Shown: positions 1-8,213 of the stretch, piece after piece
Numbering within the stretch: the first letter of the stretch is position 1
Layout of the letters: each line of letters starts with the position of its first letter
NCBI RefSeq assembly: GCF_026627925.1
Contig: NZ_JAPNLE010000009.1
Location: 186,001 to 250,000, forward strand
Reading direction: 5' to 3'
Source: Cupriavidus sp. D39
GTDB taxonomy: Bacteria; Pseudomonadota; Gammaproteobacteria; Burkholderiales; Burkholderiaceae
DNA length: 64,000 nucleotides
Notes under the pieces: model-generated
The model's database searches: none
What the model was told of the DNA's origin: nothing
Seen by the model: only the letters and a program-made list of their open reading frames with translations
Made by a program: the position numbers and the translations under genes

Positions 1-744
1 GCGCTGTTCATGCTCGGTGCGGTGCTGGCCTGGATGGGCATGGAGTACGCCGGGCTCAACTACTGGGTGATGCTGGTGCTGTCGCCGCTGGCGGTGGCGC
101 TGATCGGCATCGTGATCGAGCGCACCATGCTGCGCTGGATCTACAAGCTCGACCATATCTACGGCTTGCTGCTGACGCTTGGCATCACGCTGGTGATCGA
201 AGGTATCTTCCGCTCGGTGTACGGCGTGTCCGGGCTGCCGTACTCCGCGCCGCAGGCGCTGGGCGGCGCCACCAGCCTGGGCTTCATGATGCTGCCCAAC
301 TACCGCGCCTGGGTGGTGGCTGCCTCGCTGGTGGTGTGCTTCTCCACCTGGTACCTGATCGAGAGGACCAAGCTGGGCGCCTACCTGCGCGCCGGCACGG
401 AGAACCCCAAGATGGTCGAGGCGTTCGGCGTCAACGTGCCGCTGATGGTGACGCTGACCTATGGCTTCGGCGTGGCGCCGGCGGCGTTTGCCGGCGTGCT
501 GGCGGCGCCGGTGATGCAGGTCTCGCCGCTGATGGGGCAGAACCTGATCATCATCGTGTTTGCGGTAGTGGTGATCGGCGGGATGGGATCCATCATGGGC
601 TCGATCCTGACCGGCCTCGGCCTGGGCGTGATCGAGGGCTTGACCAAGATGTTTTACCCCGAGGCCTCGGCCACGGTGGTGTTCCTCATCATGGCGATCG
701 TGTTGATGTTGCGCCCGTCGGGGCTGTTTGGAAGGAGTCAATGA
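1..744 (+). CDS. livH: Branched-chain amino acid ABC transporter permease LivH, 5' end outside window
   Basis: Inner-membrane permease of an amino-acid or amide-type (HAAT) ABC importer. The reading frame is open from base 1. Its first visible residues align with about residue 45 of the complete LivH at 53834-54736, so roughly 45 residues lie outside the window. The visible 247 residues are almost all hydrophobic segments. The EAA-like stretch EAFGVNVPLMVTLTYGFGVA and the glycine-rich GGMGSIMGSILTGLGLGV near the end are LivH hallmarks. The stop codon overlaps the livM start (ATGA). The matching ATPases and binding protein are not downstream and may lie before the window. Confidence 0.93.
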   Translation, partial: ALFMLGAVLAWMGMEYAGLNYWVMLVLSPLAVALIGIVIERTMLRWIYKLDHIYGLLLTLGITLVIEGIFRSVYGVSGLPYSAPQALGGATSLGFMMLPNYRAWVVAASLVVCFSTWYLIERTKLGAYLRAGTENPKMVEAFGVNVPLMVTLTYGFGVAPAAFAGVLAAPVMQVSPLMGQNLIIIVFAVVVIGGMGSIMGSILTGLGLGVIEGLTKMFYPEASATVVFLIMAIVLMLRPSGLFGRSQ

Positions 745-1760
745 TGGGTCAGTCAACCAGGAAACTGGGGTACGGATTGCTGCTGGCAGCGCTGGTGCTG
801 GCGCCGATGGCCGGGGCGTATCCGGTGTTTGTGCTCAAGGTGCTGTGCTTCGCGCTGTTCGCGTGCGCGTTCAACCTGCTGGTCGGCTATACCGGGCTGC
901 TGTCGTTCGGGCATGCGGCCTTCTTCGGCGGCGCGGGCTATGCAGCGGGCCATGCCATGAAAGTATGGGGCGTCACGCCGGAAGCGGGCATGGTGCTGGG
1001 GACGCTGGCCGGCGGCCTGGCCGGCTATGTGGTGGGGTCGCTGGCGATCCGCCGCCAGGGCATCTATTTCTCGATGATCACGCTGGCATTGGCGCAGATG
1101 CTGTTCTTTGTCTGCCTGCAGGCGCCAGCCACGGGCGGCGAGGATGGCCTGCAGGCGATTCCGCGCGGCAAGCTGTTCGGCGTGCTGCCGCTGGCCGACG
1201 ACCTGACGCTGTACTACGTGGCGCTGGCGGTCATCGTGGCGGCGTTCGCGCTGATCGTGCGCACGGTGCATTCTCCGTTCGGCCAGATCCTCAAGGCGAT
1301 CAAGGAGAACGAGCCGCGCACCATCTCGCTGGGCTACGACACCGACCGCTACAAGCTGATGGCGTTCGTGCTCTCCGCCGCGCTGTCCGGGCTGGCCGGG
1401 TCGATCAAGGCGCTGGTGCTGGGCTTTGCCACGCTGACCGACGTGCACTGGTCGATGTCGGGCTCGGTGATCCTGATGACGCTGGTGGGCGGGCTGGGCA
1501 CGCTGTCCGGCCCGCTGGTCGGCGCCTTCGTGGTGGTCGCGCTGGAAACCCGGCTGGGCGCCATCGGCAATTTCCTGGCTTCCGCCACGGGCATTGCATG
1601 GTTCGGCTCGCTGGGCGAGTCGGTGACCATGGTAACGGGCGTCATCTTTATTGCCTGCGTCTTGCTGTTCCGCCGGGGCCTTGTGGGCCAGCTTGAATTG
1701 CTGGCGGGCAGCCAGGTCTTTAGCCGAAGGCTGCGCGCGCCGCGCGCAGCCCCCGCCTGA
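741..1760 (+). CDS. livM: Branched-chain amino acid ABC transporter permease LivM
   Basis: Second permease of the same importer, 339 residues. I chose the ATG at 741 because it overlaps the livH stop by four bases and follows an AAGGAG ribosome site at 732-737. A longer upstream extension would run inside livH. LivM features seen: NLLVGYTGLLSFGHAAFFG near residue 50, the LAIRRQGIYFSMITLALAQM block near residue 100, the TGGEDGLQ motif near residue 130, and a C-terminal GGLGTLSGPLVGA. The stop lies 10 bp before an IS630 insertion, so any further co-transcribed genes would have been separated from it. Substrate cannot be read from the sequence. Confidence 0.93.
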   Translation: MMGQSTRKLGYGLLLAALVLAPMAGAYPVFVLKVLCFALFACAFNLLVGYTGLLSFGHAAFFGGAGYAAGHAMKVWGVTPEAGMVLGTLAGGLAGYVVGSLAIRRQGIYFSMITLALAQMLFFVCLQAPATGGEDGLQAIPRGKLFGVLPLADDLTLYYVALAVIVAAFALIVRTVHSPFGQILKAIKENEPRTISLGYDTDRYKLMAFVLSAALSGLAGSIKALVLGFATLTDVHWSMSGSVILMTLVGGLGTLSGPLVGAFVVVALETRLGAIGNFLASATGIAWFGSLGESVTMVTGVIFIACVLLFRRGLVGQLELLAGSQVFSRRLRAPRAAPA

Positions 1761-1770
1761 AGCCGGACTA

Positions 1771-1797
1771 AACATGACGACATAAGTATTGCAGCAT
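1771..1797 (+). repeat. IS630 left terminal inverted repeat
   Basis: 27 bases beginning AACATGACGAC directly after TA. They pair with the reverse complement of 2855-2881 at 21 of 27 positions. Confidence 0.85.
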
Positions 1798-1833
1798 GTA
1801 TGATTGCGTGGTTACTCTAATGGAGAGGCAGCC

Positions 1834-2870
1834 ATGCGCAGACTCGAGATTGCAGACGCACAGATCATGCAGTTGGCGATTCGACAGGAGATCGAGCGAA
1901 GCGAGGAGTCGCGGTATGACCACCGCCTGCACGGGGTGCTGCTGGTCAGCATCGGTTACTCGTGCACTGAAGTGGGCCAGATGTTCGGTCAAGCGGCCAC
2001 GACAGTTCAGCGATGGGTCCGACGTTTCGAGCGGGGCGGTTTCGACGGATTGCGGGAAGGTGAACGGCCCGGTCGCCCGCGTGCGTTGAATGACTCGCAA
2101 TGGCGTCGCATCGAGGCGGATCTGCGCAAGACACCACGCGACTTCGGATTTGAAGCGGGCCTGTGGGATGGGCCCGTTCTATCGGAGCACTTGCGTCAGC
2201 GCTATGGCATCAAGCTGGGCGTGCGGCAGTGCCAGAGGCTGTTTCGCCAGATGGGTTTCCGGCTGCGCAAGCCGCGCCCGCAGGTCGCCCAGTCTGATCC
2301 TGTTCGCGTTGCGGCGGTAAAAAACTGCGGCGACTGGCAAAGCGCGACGACATTGAGTTATGGAGCCTGGACGAATGCCATTTCCAGCAACACGGATCGC
2401 GCTGTCGCATGTGGGTGGCCCCGGAAATCCGCGATCCGGTGTTGATGCATGCGCCGACGCGAAAGTCGGTGGCATGTTTTGGCGCCGTCAGTCTGAGCAC
2501 GGGTCGCTTCGTCTGGCAGGTATGTCCTGTCTTCAACGCAGAAACGTTTGCATCCTTTCTTCGCCAACTACTGCGCCATCGACGTCGCGGCAAGCGCATC
2601 GTCGTGGTCCTGGACAACGCCAAGTACCACCATGCCGTTCTGCTCAAACCGTTACTGCACAAATACAGGCGGCACATGACGTTGTTGTTCCTGCCACCAT
2701 ACAGCCCGCAACTGGCGCCTATCGAACGCGTATGGAAACTGACACGGCGCCTGGGGTTACATAACCGGTACTTCGCCACCCTCGTAGAAGTTCTCTCGGC
2801 AGTCGACGCCTGCTTCCAGCAATGGAAGAGACCAAACGAGGTACTACGACGACTATGCTGCATTATTTAA
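1834..2870 (+). CDS. IS630 transposase, two overlapping frames joined at A AAA AAC
   Basis: DDE transposase of about 345 residues. The ATG at 1834 follows GGAGAGG. The first frame carries an N-terminal helix-turn-helix (FGQAATTVQRWVRRF) and a linker (ERPGRPRAL). It ends at 2445 if no shift occurs. A -1 move at 2319-2325 joins it to the second frame. That frame supplies the catalytic acids: SLDECHFQQHG (first Asp), VVLDNAKYHHA (second Asp) and PYSPQLAPIERVW (Glu). The joined protein has normal IS630 length and motif order. The shift may be programmed. It could also be a lost A in a run of six, since base losses occur elsewhere in this window. Confidence 0.9.
2319..2325 (+). promoter_or_regulatory. 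Candidate -1 ribosomal frameshift site in IS630 transposase
   Basis: The heptamer A AAA AAC lies in the phase of the first transposase frame (gtA AAA AAC). Slipping back one base leads directly into the frame coding for the catalytic domain, giving V-K-K-L-R-R. A AAA AAC is a classical slippery sequence, and -1 frameshifting is known in several IS families. Confidence 0.6.
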
Positions 2871-2881
2871 GACGTTGTGTT
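2855..2881 (-). repeat. IS630 right terminal inverted repeat
   Basis: 27 bases whose reverse complement begins AACACAACGTC and ends TGCAGCAT. The repeat is followed by the TA duplication at 2882-2883. Confidence 0.85.
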
Positions 2882-2903
2882 TAGCAACGCGCCGCCACCA
2901 AGC

Positions 2904-3836
2904 TCACAACCCCTTTGGCAACAAAGCCGCCAGCGCTTCCCGCATGGCCCGCGCAATCAGTTGCTGCCGCTCACGCGGCATGCGGGCCAGCGTCGAAGCC
3001 ACGCTGATGCCCGCCACCGGCTCGCCGTCGGCGCTGTGCACCGCCATGCCCACGGCCAGCACGCCGCTGGTGGCGTGATTGCCGATCACGGACCAGCCGC
3101 GCTCGCGCGTGGCCCGCACCAGGATGTTCATGCGCTCGGGCGTCATGCCGCCATAGTGGCCAAGCGCCGCGGCATTGGCGGCGATGCATTGCGCCACGTC
3201 GTCTTCCGGCAGCGCTGCCAGCAGGGCCAGCCCGGCGGCGCCGACGCCCAGCGGCTGGCGCGTGCCGACCTGGATGACGAGGATCTGCACCGGGTGGGTC
3301 CCGACATGGCGCGCGATGCAGTGCGAGATCGCGCCTTCGCGCACGATGGCGAAGGCGGCATCCCCGCAGGCGGCACTCACCCGTGCCAGCACGGGCTGAA
3401 GCCGCGCCGCCAGCCCATCCGTGGCATGCGGCTGCGCCAGCACCGCCAGGCGCGGCCCCGCCACATAGCGAAAGCGTCCGCGCTGGGCCACGTAGCCGCT
3501 CTCCATCAAGGTAGCCAGCAGCCGGTAGACCGTGGCGCGCTCCAGCGCGGCGATGCGGCACAGGTCGACCACGCGCAGCCCTTCGCGGCCGCTGGCCAGC
3601 ACCGCATCCAGCAATTGCAGGCCGCGCCGCAGCGTGCGGCTGCCGCCGTCTTCGGCGGGCTCGGTGGCGTCGGCAGCGTCGGGAAGGGGCTGAGGGCTGC
3701 CTTGCCTTTGGAAGAAACGTCCGTCAGGCGGACGTTTTGACTGGCGATGCGGGCAGGCATGGGGAAGAATTTCTCGGTCGATGGAAGCCACCCGCAGTAT
3801 GCCGCAGCGCGGCCAGAAGGGGGCTCGCGACGGCAT
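2904..3836 (-). CDS. IclR-family transcriptional regulator
   Basis: Likely repressor or activator of the divergent Bug/CoA-ligase cluster. The N-terminal winged helix includes LRRGLQLLDAVLA and LERATVYRLLATLMESGYV. The C-terminal effector domain contains GLALLAALPEDDV and ATSGVLAVGMAVHSADGEPVAG, typical of IclR. The start is uncertain. The frame is open to 3881, with ATG at 3836 and GTG at 3791. No ATG or GTG occurs between 3791 and the helix-turn-helix, so the protein has an unusually long, proline-rich N-terminus whichever start is used. Only 26 bp separate the 3836 start from the divergent receptor gene, so a shorter form is possible. Confidence 0.85.
   Translation of the reverse strand: MPSRAPFWPRCGILRVASIDREILPHACPHRQSKRPPDGRFFQRQGSPQPLPDAADATEPAEDGGSRTLRRGLQLLDAVLASGREGLRVVDLCRIAALERATVYRLLATLMESGYVAQRGRFRYVAGPRLAVLAQPHATDGLAARLQPVLARVSAACGDAAFAIVREGAISHCIARHVGTHPVQILVIQVGTRQPLGVGAAGLALLAALPEDDVAQCIAANAAALGHYGGMTPERMNILVRATRERGWSVIGNHATSGVLAVGMAVHSADGEPVAGISVASTLARMPRERQQLIARAMREALAALLPKGL
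3715..3737. promoter_or_regulatory. Palindrome, candidate IclR operator
   Basis: Perfect 9-bp arms AAACGTCCG and CGGACGTTT are separated by five bases (TCAGG). It lies between the IclR helix-turn-helix coding region and the divergent receptor gene. Arm length and spacing suit an IclR dimer. It falls inside the open frame of the IclR gene, which is one reason to doubt the annotated start. Confidence 0.5.
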
Positions 3837-3862
3837 TGCACCGCCAAACAGGAGACAAACCA

Positions 3863-4867
3863 ATGACCTTGCACAACGCACCGCGCCGACGCCTGCTGGC
3901 GTTGGCGGCGGCCCTCAGCCTGGCCTGCGGCCTGGCGCTGCCCCTTCATGCCCAGCCCAACGCCCAAGCCGCCTGGCCCACCAAGCCCATCAAGCTCGTG
4001 GTCGGCTACTCCGCCGGCGGCGCCACCGACGTGATCGCGCGCATCGTCGCCCTCAAGCTGGGCGAGCAGCTGGGCCAGCCGGTGGTGGTGGACAACCGGG
4101 CGGGCGCCAACAGCAATGTGGGCGCCGAAGTGGTGGCCAAATCCGCGCCCGATGGCTACACGCTCTATGTCTACACCATTGCCAACACCATCAACGCGTC
4201 GCTGTACGACAAGCTGGGCTACGACCCGCAAAAGGATTTCGAGCCGATCGGGCTGATCGCCAGGATCCCCAACATCCTGGTGGTGAACCCGAAGCTGCCG
4301 GTGAAAACCCTGGCCGACTACATCCGCTTTGCCAAGGCGTCGCAGGACGGCATCACCTTTGCCTCGTCGGGCAGCGGCTCGTCCATCCACCTGTCGGGCG
4401 AGATGTTCAAGATGCAGGCCCGGCTGAACATGCTGCACATCCCGTATCGCGGCAGTGCGCCGGCGGTGACCGACCTGCTGGGCGGGCAGGTGCAATCGAT
4501 GTTCGACAACACGCCGTCGGCGCTGCCGCACGTGAAGGCGGGGCGGCTGCGCGCCATCGCCATCACCAGCGCCCAGCGCTCGCCGTTGCTGCCGGAGGTG
4601 CCGACCGTTGCCGAGTCGGGCTTTCCCGGCTTTGACGTGCAATCGTGGTTCAGCCTGGCCGCGCCCGCCGGCACGCCGCGCCCGGTGATCGACCGCCTGA
4701 ACGCCGCCCTCAACAGGGTGCTGGCCGCACCTGACGTGCGCCAGCGCCTGCAGGACCTGGCGGCCACCCCCGAGCCCGGCACGCCGGAGCCATTGCGCCG
4801 CCTGATCGCGGCGGAAACCAAGCGCTGGCACGACGTGGTGAAACAGTCCGGCGCCAAGGCCGAGTAA
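3863..4867 (+). CDS. Tripartite tricarboxylate transporter (Bug) substrate-binding protein
   Basis: Periplasmic receptor of the TTT/Bug family, 334 residues. ATG at 3863 follows AGGAGACAAACCA. A Sec signal peptide (RRRLLALAAALSLACGLALPLHAQ) occupies about residues 8-31. The mature protein starts with WPTKPIKLVVGYSAGGATD, the classic Bug N-terminal motif, followed by VVVDNRAGANSNVGAE. Family knowledge: these receptors bind carboxylates and are often orphan, with no membrane components beside them, as here. It heads a run with a CoA ligase, a citrate-synthase-fold lyase and a dehydrogenase, which suggests the ligand is the acid those enzymes process. Confidence 0.92.
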   Translation: MTLHNAPRRRLLALAAALSLACGLALPLHAQPNAQAAWPTKPIKLVVGYSAGGATDVIARIVALKLGEQLGQPVVVDNRAGANSNVGAEVVAKSAPDGYTLYVYTIANTINASLYDKLGYDPQKDFEPIGLIARIPNILVVNPKLPVKTLADYIRFAKASQDGITFASSGSGSSIHLSGEMFKMQARLNMLHIPYRGSAPAVTDLLGGQVQSMFDNTPSALPHVKAGRLRAIAITSAQRSPLLPEVPTVAESGFPGFDVQSWFSLAAPAGTPRPVIDRLNAALNRVLAAPDVRQRLQDLAATPEPGTPEPLRRLIAAETKRWHDVVKQSGAKAE

Positions 4868-4903
4868 GGAATCAGGAACAAGAGACAAGGAGCGTTGCCC
4901 ACT

Positions 4904-6446
4904 ATGTACCCGATCGACTTCTTCTGGCGCGCGGCGGCGCGCTGGCCCGGCAACATCGCCATCGATGCCCCCGAAGGCGCCATCCGCTACGACGAGCTGG
5001 CCAGCCAGGTGGCCGCGCTGGCCACGGCGCTCAATGCGCTCGACAACACCCTGCAGAGCCGCGTCGGCATTTGCGCCAGGAACAGTGCCGAGCACATCGT
5101 CGCGCTCCTGGCGGTGCTGGCCTGCGGCAAGGTCTGGGTGCCGCTGAATCCAAAAGCACCCGGCCGGAAATCCGCCGCATCATCGACGCTATGGAGCCGT
5201 CCATCCTGGTGCTCGATGTGGCCTGCGCCGACTTGCTGGAAGGCGCCTCCGGGGCGCGCATCTACAGCGGCTTGCCGCCGCCCGGGGAGATGTCGGTGGC
5301 GGCGCTGATCGCGCAGCATGCCGGCGCAGCGCGCCCGGCCTTTGCGCTGCCGGAGCATGCCACGCAGGCGATCAAGTTCACCGGCGGCACCACCGGCGCG
5401 CCCAAGGGCGTGATGCAGCCATACCGCGCCTGGATGACCAACGTTTCCAACCAGATCCACGCCTGGGGCTTCGACGAGCACGAGCGCTATATCGTAGCCG
5501 CGCCGATCACGCATGGCACGTCGACCTACCTGCTGCCCATCCTGGCGCAGGGCGGCTGCCACGTGGTGCTGGCCGAGGCCGGCGCCGAGGCCGTGCGCGC
5601 GGCGTTGCGCGAGCGCGGCGGCACCGTGTGTTTCATGCCGCCCACGCTGGTCTACATGCTGATGGCGCTGCCCGGCGCCTCGCGCGCGGATTTCCCGCAC
5701 CTGCGCCGCCTGATCTACGGCGGCGCCCCGATGCCGCCCGAGAAGATCCGCGAGGTGCGCGCGTTCTTCGGCCCCGTGCTGGGCACCACCTACGGGCAGA
5801 CCGAGGCACCGCAAAGCCTGACCGTGATGCGCCCCGCGGATTTCGAGGACGAGCGCAACTGGGCCGCCGTTGGCCTGCCCACCTGGTTCAGCGACGTGGC
5901 CATCATGGCCCCCGACGGCCGCCTGCTGCCCCGGGCGAGGTTGGCGAGGTGGTCGCGCGCGGCGACCTGGTGATGAGCGGCTACTGGCGCCTGCCGGAGA
6001 AGACCGCCGAGACGCTGGTCGACGGCTGGCTGCACACGGGCGACCGTGGCCTGATCGATGAGCGCGGCTACCTGTACCTCAAGGACCGGCTCAAGGACAT
6101 GGTCATCACCGGCGGCTTCAACGTCTATCCGGTGGATGTCGAGAACGCGCTGGGCCAGCATCCGGCGGTGCACGAATGCACGGTGTTCGGCGTGCCCGAC
6201 GAGAAATGGGGCGAAGCGGTCCAGGCCGCCGTGCAGCTGCGCCCCGGCCAGCATGCCACCGAAGGGGAGCTGATCGCCTTTGTGCGTGAGCGCCTGGGCC
6301 CCGTGCAAACGCCCAAGCGCATCCACTTCCACGCCAGCCTGCCGCGCTCCGCCGTGGGCAAGGTGCTCAAGACCGCCGTGCGCGACCGCGCCATCGCCCC
6401 TGACGCCCACCACACCGCCAACAAATCCACCGGGACCCAATCATGA
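4904..6446 (+). CDS. AMP-forming acyl-CoA synthetase, interrupted by two single-base losses
   Basis: Acid:CoA ligase of the ANL superfamily, about 514 residues once two frame breaks are bridged. ATG at 4904 follows AAGGAG. Breaks are at about 5151 (PLNPK then STRPEIRRIIDA) and in the C run at 5929-5932 (DGRLLP then GEVGEVVARGDL). Both fit loss of one base. Adenylation motif TGGTTGAPKGV is near residue 165. YGQTEAPQ and LHTGDRGLIDERGYLYLKDR follow in family order, and the catalytic lysine region SAVGKVLKT is near the C-terminus. The stop overlaps the next start (ATGA). It could be a true pseudogene, but intact flanking coding makes sequencing error more likely. Substrate unknown. Confidence 0.82.
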
Positions 6447-7270
6447 CCTCCTCCGCTGCCTCCAAGCCTGTTGCCTCCAAGCCTGTTGCCTCCAAGCCTG
6501 TTACCCGCCTTTGCACCCATACCCTCACCAGCCTGCATTACCGCGACGCGGACCTGGTCAAGGACCTGATGGGCAAGAAGACCTTCACCGAGGTCATGCT
6601 CATGCAGATCCTGGGCCGCGAGCCGCGCCCGGTGGACCTGCGCATCACCGACGTGGTGCTGATCGTGCTGATGGAGCACGGCCTCACGCCCAGCGCCATC
6701 GCCACGCGGCTGATCTACATGAGCGCGCCCGAGAACCTGCAGGGCGCCGTCTCCGCAGGCCTGCTGGCGGTTGGCAGCGCCTTCGTGGGCACCATGGAAA
6801 ACTGCGCGCAACTGCTCGACCGCATCGGCGCCGCCGCCGATCCCGATGCCGAGGCCATGGAGATCGCGCGCCACTACAAATCCATCAAGAGCCATGTACC
6901 CGGCTTTGGCCACCACCTGCATAAGCCGGTGGACCCGCGCGCCTGCAAGCTGCTGGAAATGGGGCGCGCCGAGCCCGACCTGGCCGGCGACAAGATCCGC
7001 GCGCTGGAGCGCCTGTCCAGGGCGGTGGATGCCGTGGCCGGCCGGCCCATCACCATCAACGCTACCGGTGCCGTGGCCGCCTTGCTGGGCGAGCTGGGCG
7101 TGCCCACGGCCGTGATGCGCGGCTTTGCCGTGATTTCGCGCGCGGCCGGGCTGGTGGCGCACATCGTCGAAGAGCAGCAAAGCCCCTCCGGCCGCTTTAT
7201 CTGGGACACCGTCGAGCACGCGATTCCGTATGTGGGAGAGGGTGGACATCAGCAAGGGGAGGGTGCGTGA
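6443..7270 (+). CDS. Citryl-CoA-lyase-like protein (citrate synthase fold)
   Basis: 275 residues, the size of the small citryl-CoA lyase branch of the citrate synthase superfamily. Residues 1-20 are a repeated ASKPV linker. The core has LMEHGLTPSAIATRLIY, LLAVGSAFVGTMENCAQLL and VPGFGHHLHKPVDPRA. The last corresponds to the conserved His region (GxGH) of citrate synthases. The segment usually reading NVDG, with the catalytic Asp, reads NATGA here, so classical citrate synthase chemistry may be lost. It is translationally coupled to the CoA ligase. Known lyases of this type split a 3-hydroxy-acyl-CoA to acetyl-CoA plus an oxo acid. The actual substrate is not evident. Confidence 0.78.
   Translation: MTSSAASKPVASKPVASKPVTRLCTHTLTSLHYRDADLVKDLMGKKTFTEVMLMQILGREPRPVDLRITDVVLIVLMEHGLTPSAIATRLIYMSAPENLQGAVSAGLLAVGSAFVGTMENCAQLLDRIGAAADPDAEAMEIARHYKSIKSHVPGFGHHLHKPVDPRACKLLEMGRAEPDLAGDKIRALERLSRAVDAVAGRPITINATGAVAALLGELGVPTAVMRGFAVISRAAGLVAHIVEEQQSPSGRFIWDTVEHAIPYVGEGGHQQGEGA
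6458..6502 (+). repeat. Three exact 15-bp tandem repeats in the lyase-like gene
   Basis: The unit GCCTCCAAGCCTGTT occurs three times without a mismatch and encodes repeated ASKPV at the N-terminus. The unit is a multiple of three, so a change in copy number would alter linker length without breaking the frame. Confidence 0.9.
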
Positions 7271-7271
7271 A

Positions 7272-8132
7272 ATGACGGACACATCGAACACATCCAACGT
7301 GGGCGAAAGCACGGCGAGCGCTGTACGCCCGCCCGCGCTGCCACTCGATCTTTCGGGCCGCACGGTTTTTGTCGCCGGCGCGGGCTCGGCGGGCCCGGGC
7401 TGGAGCATCGGCCGCGCGGCTAGCGTGACCTACGCGCGCCTGGGCGCGCAGGTCTGCGTGGTGGATCGGGACGCGGCATCGGCGCAGGAAACCACGGCGC
7501 TGATCCGGGCCGAAGGCGGCATCGCCGAGACCTTCACGGGCGACGTGTCGGTGGAGGCCGATGTGGTGCGGCTCTTTGCCGCGGCGCGCGAGCGCTTCGG
7601 CATGGTGGACGTGCTGCATCACAACGTAGGCATCGGCAAGACCGGCGGCCCGATGGAGACCACCGCGGACGACCTGGACCGCATCCACGCCGTCAACGTG
7701 CGCAGCCTGCTGCTGGCCAGCCAGCAGGTGCTGCCCGACATGGTGGCGCGCGGGCGCGGTGCCATCATCGCCATCTCGTCGGTGGCCGGCATGCGCTACG
7801 TGGGATACCCGCACCTGGCCTACAGCGTGACCAAGGCCGCCGTGGCGCACTTCACGCGCATGCTGGCGCAGCAATACGCGCCGCATGGCGTGCGCGCCAA
7901 CACCGTGGTGCCGGGGCTGATCGACACGCCGCGCATCGCCACCACGGTGGCGTTCTCCGGCACCAGCCTGGACGAGGCGCGGCAGGCACGCGCCGCGCAA
8001 GTCCCCATGGGCCGCATGGGCAGCGCGTGGGATGTGGCGCACGCCTGCGCGTTCCTGGCGTCGGACGCGGCGGCCTATGTTACCGGCACCGAACTGGTGG
8101 TGGATGGCGGCATCACGGGCAAGTTTGTGTAA
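7272..8132 (+). CDS. Short-chain dehydrogenase/reductase
   Basis: NAD(P)-dependent oxidoreductase of the classical SDR family, 286 residues from ATG 7272, preceded by GGGAGGGTG in the tail of the lyase gene. The cofactor loop is GAGSAGPGWSIGRA near residue 35, a longer variant of TGxxxGxG that is seen in some SDR subfamilies. HNVGIG replaces the usual NNAG. The catalytic set is visible as ISSVAG (Ser, about 168) and AYSVTKAAV (Tyr about 184, Lys about 188). The C-terminus ELVVDGGITGKFV is standard. It closes the Bug/ligase/lyase cluster, and its hydroxy or oxo substrate is presumably an intermediate there. Confidence 0.88.
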   Translation: MTDTSNTSNVGESTASAVRPPALPLDLSGRTVFVAGAGSAGPGWSIGRAASVTYARLGAQVCVVDRDAASAQETTALIRAEGGIAETFTGDVSVEADVVRLFAAARERFGMVDVLHHNVGIGKTGGPMETTADDLDRIHAVNVRSLLLASQQVLPDMVARGRGAIIAISSVAGMRYVGYPHLAYSVTKAAVAHFTRMLAQQYAPHGVRANTVVPGLIDTPRIATTVAFSGTSLDEARQARAAQVPMGRMGSAWDVAHACAFLASDAAAYVTGTELVVDGGITGKFV

Positions 8133-8213
8133 CGCGCAAACCGGCCTGAGCGGGGCTTGATTGGCCAAGGACCAGTAAAATAGCCGGCTAAGGTGGGTTT
8201 TCAAAGGCGGCAG

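Larger units (their letters stand above)
1771..2881 (+). mobile_element. IS630-family insertion sequence, 1111 bp
   Basis: The element is bounded by the dinucleotide TA on both sides (1769-1770 and 2882-2883), the target duplication expected for IS630. Imperfect terminal inverted repeats of 27 bp run from 1771 to 1797 and from 2855 to 2881, matching at 21 of 27 positions. Both inner ends read TGCAGCAT when oriented the same way. One transposase gene, read in two frames, fills the interior. Ends, duplication and transposase halves are all present, so the copy looks complete. It sits between livM and the IclR gene. Confidence 0.9.

Noticed and set aside
3506..5095. 529-residue minus-strand frame over the Bug receptor gene
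   Set aside because: Antisense to the clear Bug receptor and the start of the CoA ligase gene. No motif of its own apart from its end, which runs into the IclR region in another frame.
8133..8213. LexA box upstream of polB
   Set aside because: No CTGT-N8-ACAG-like site in the short upstream region.
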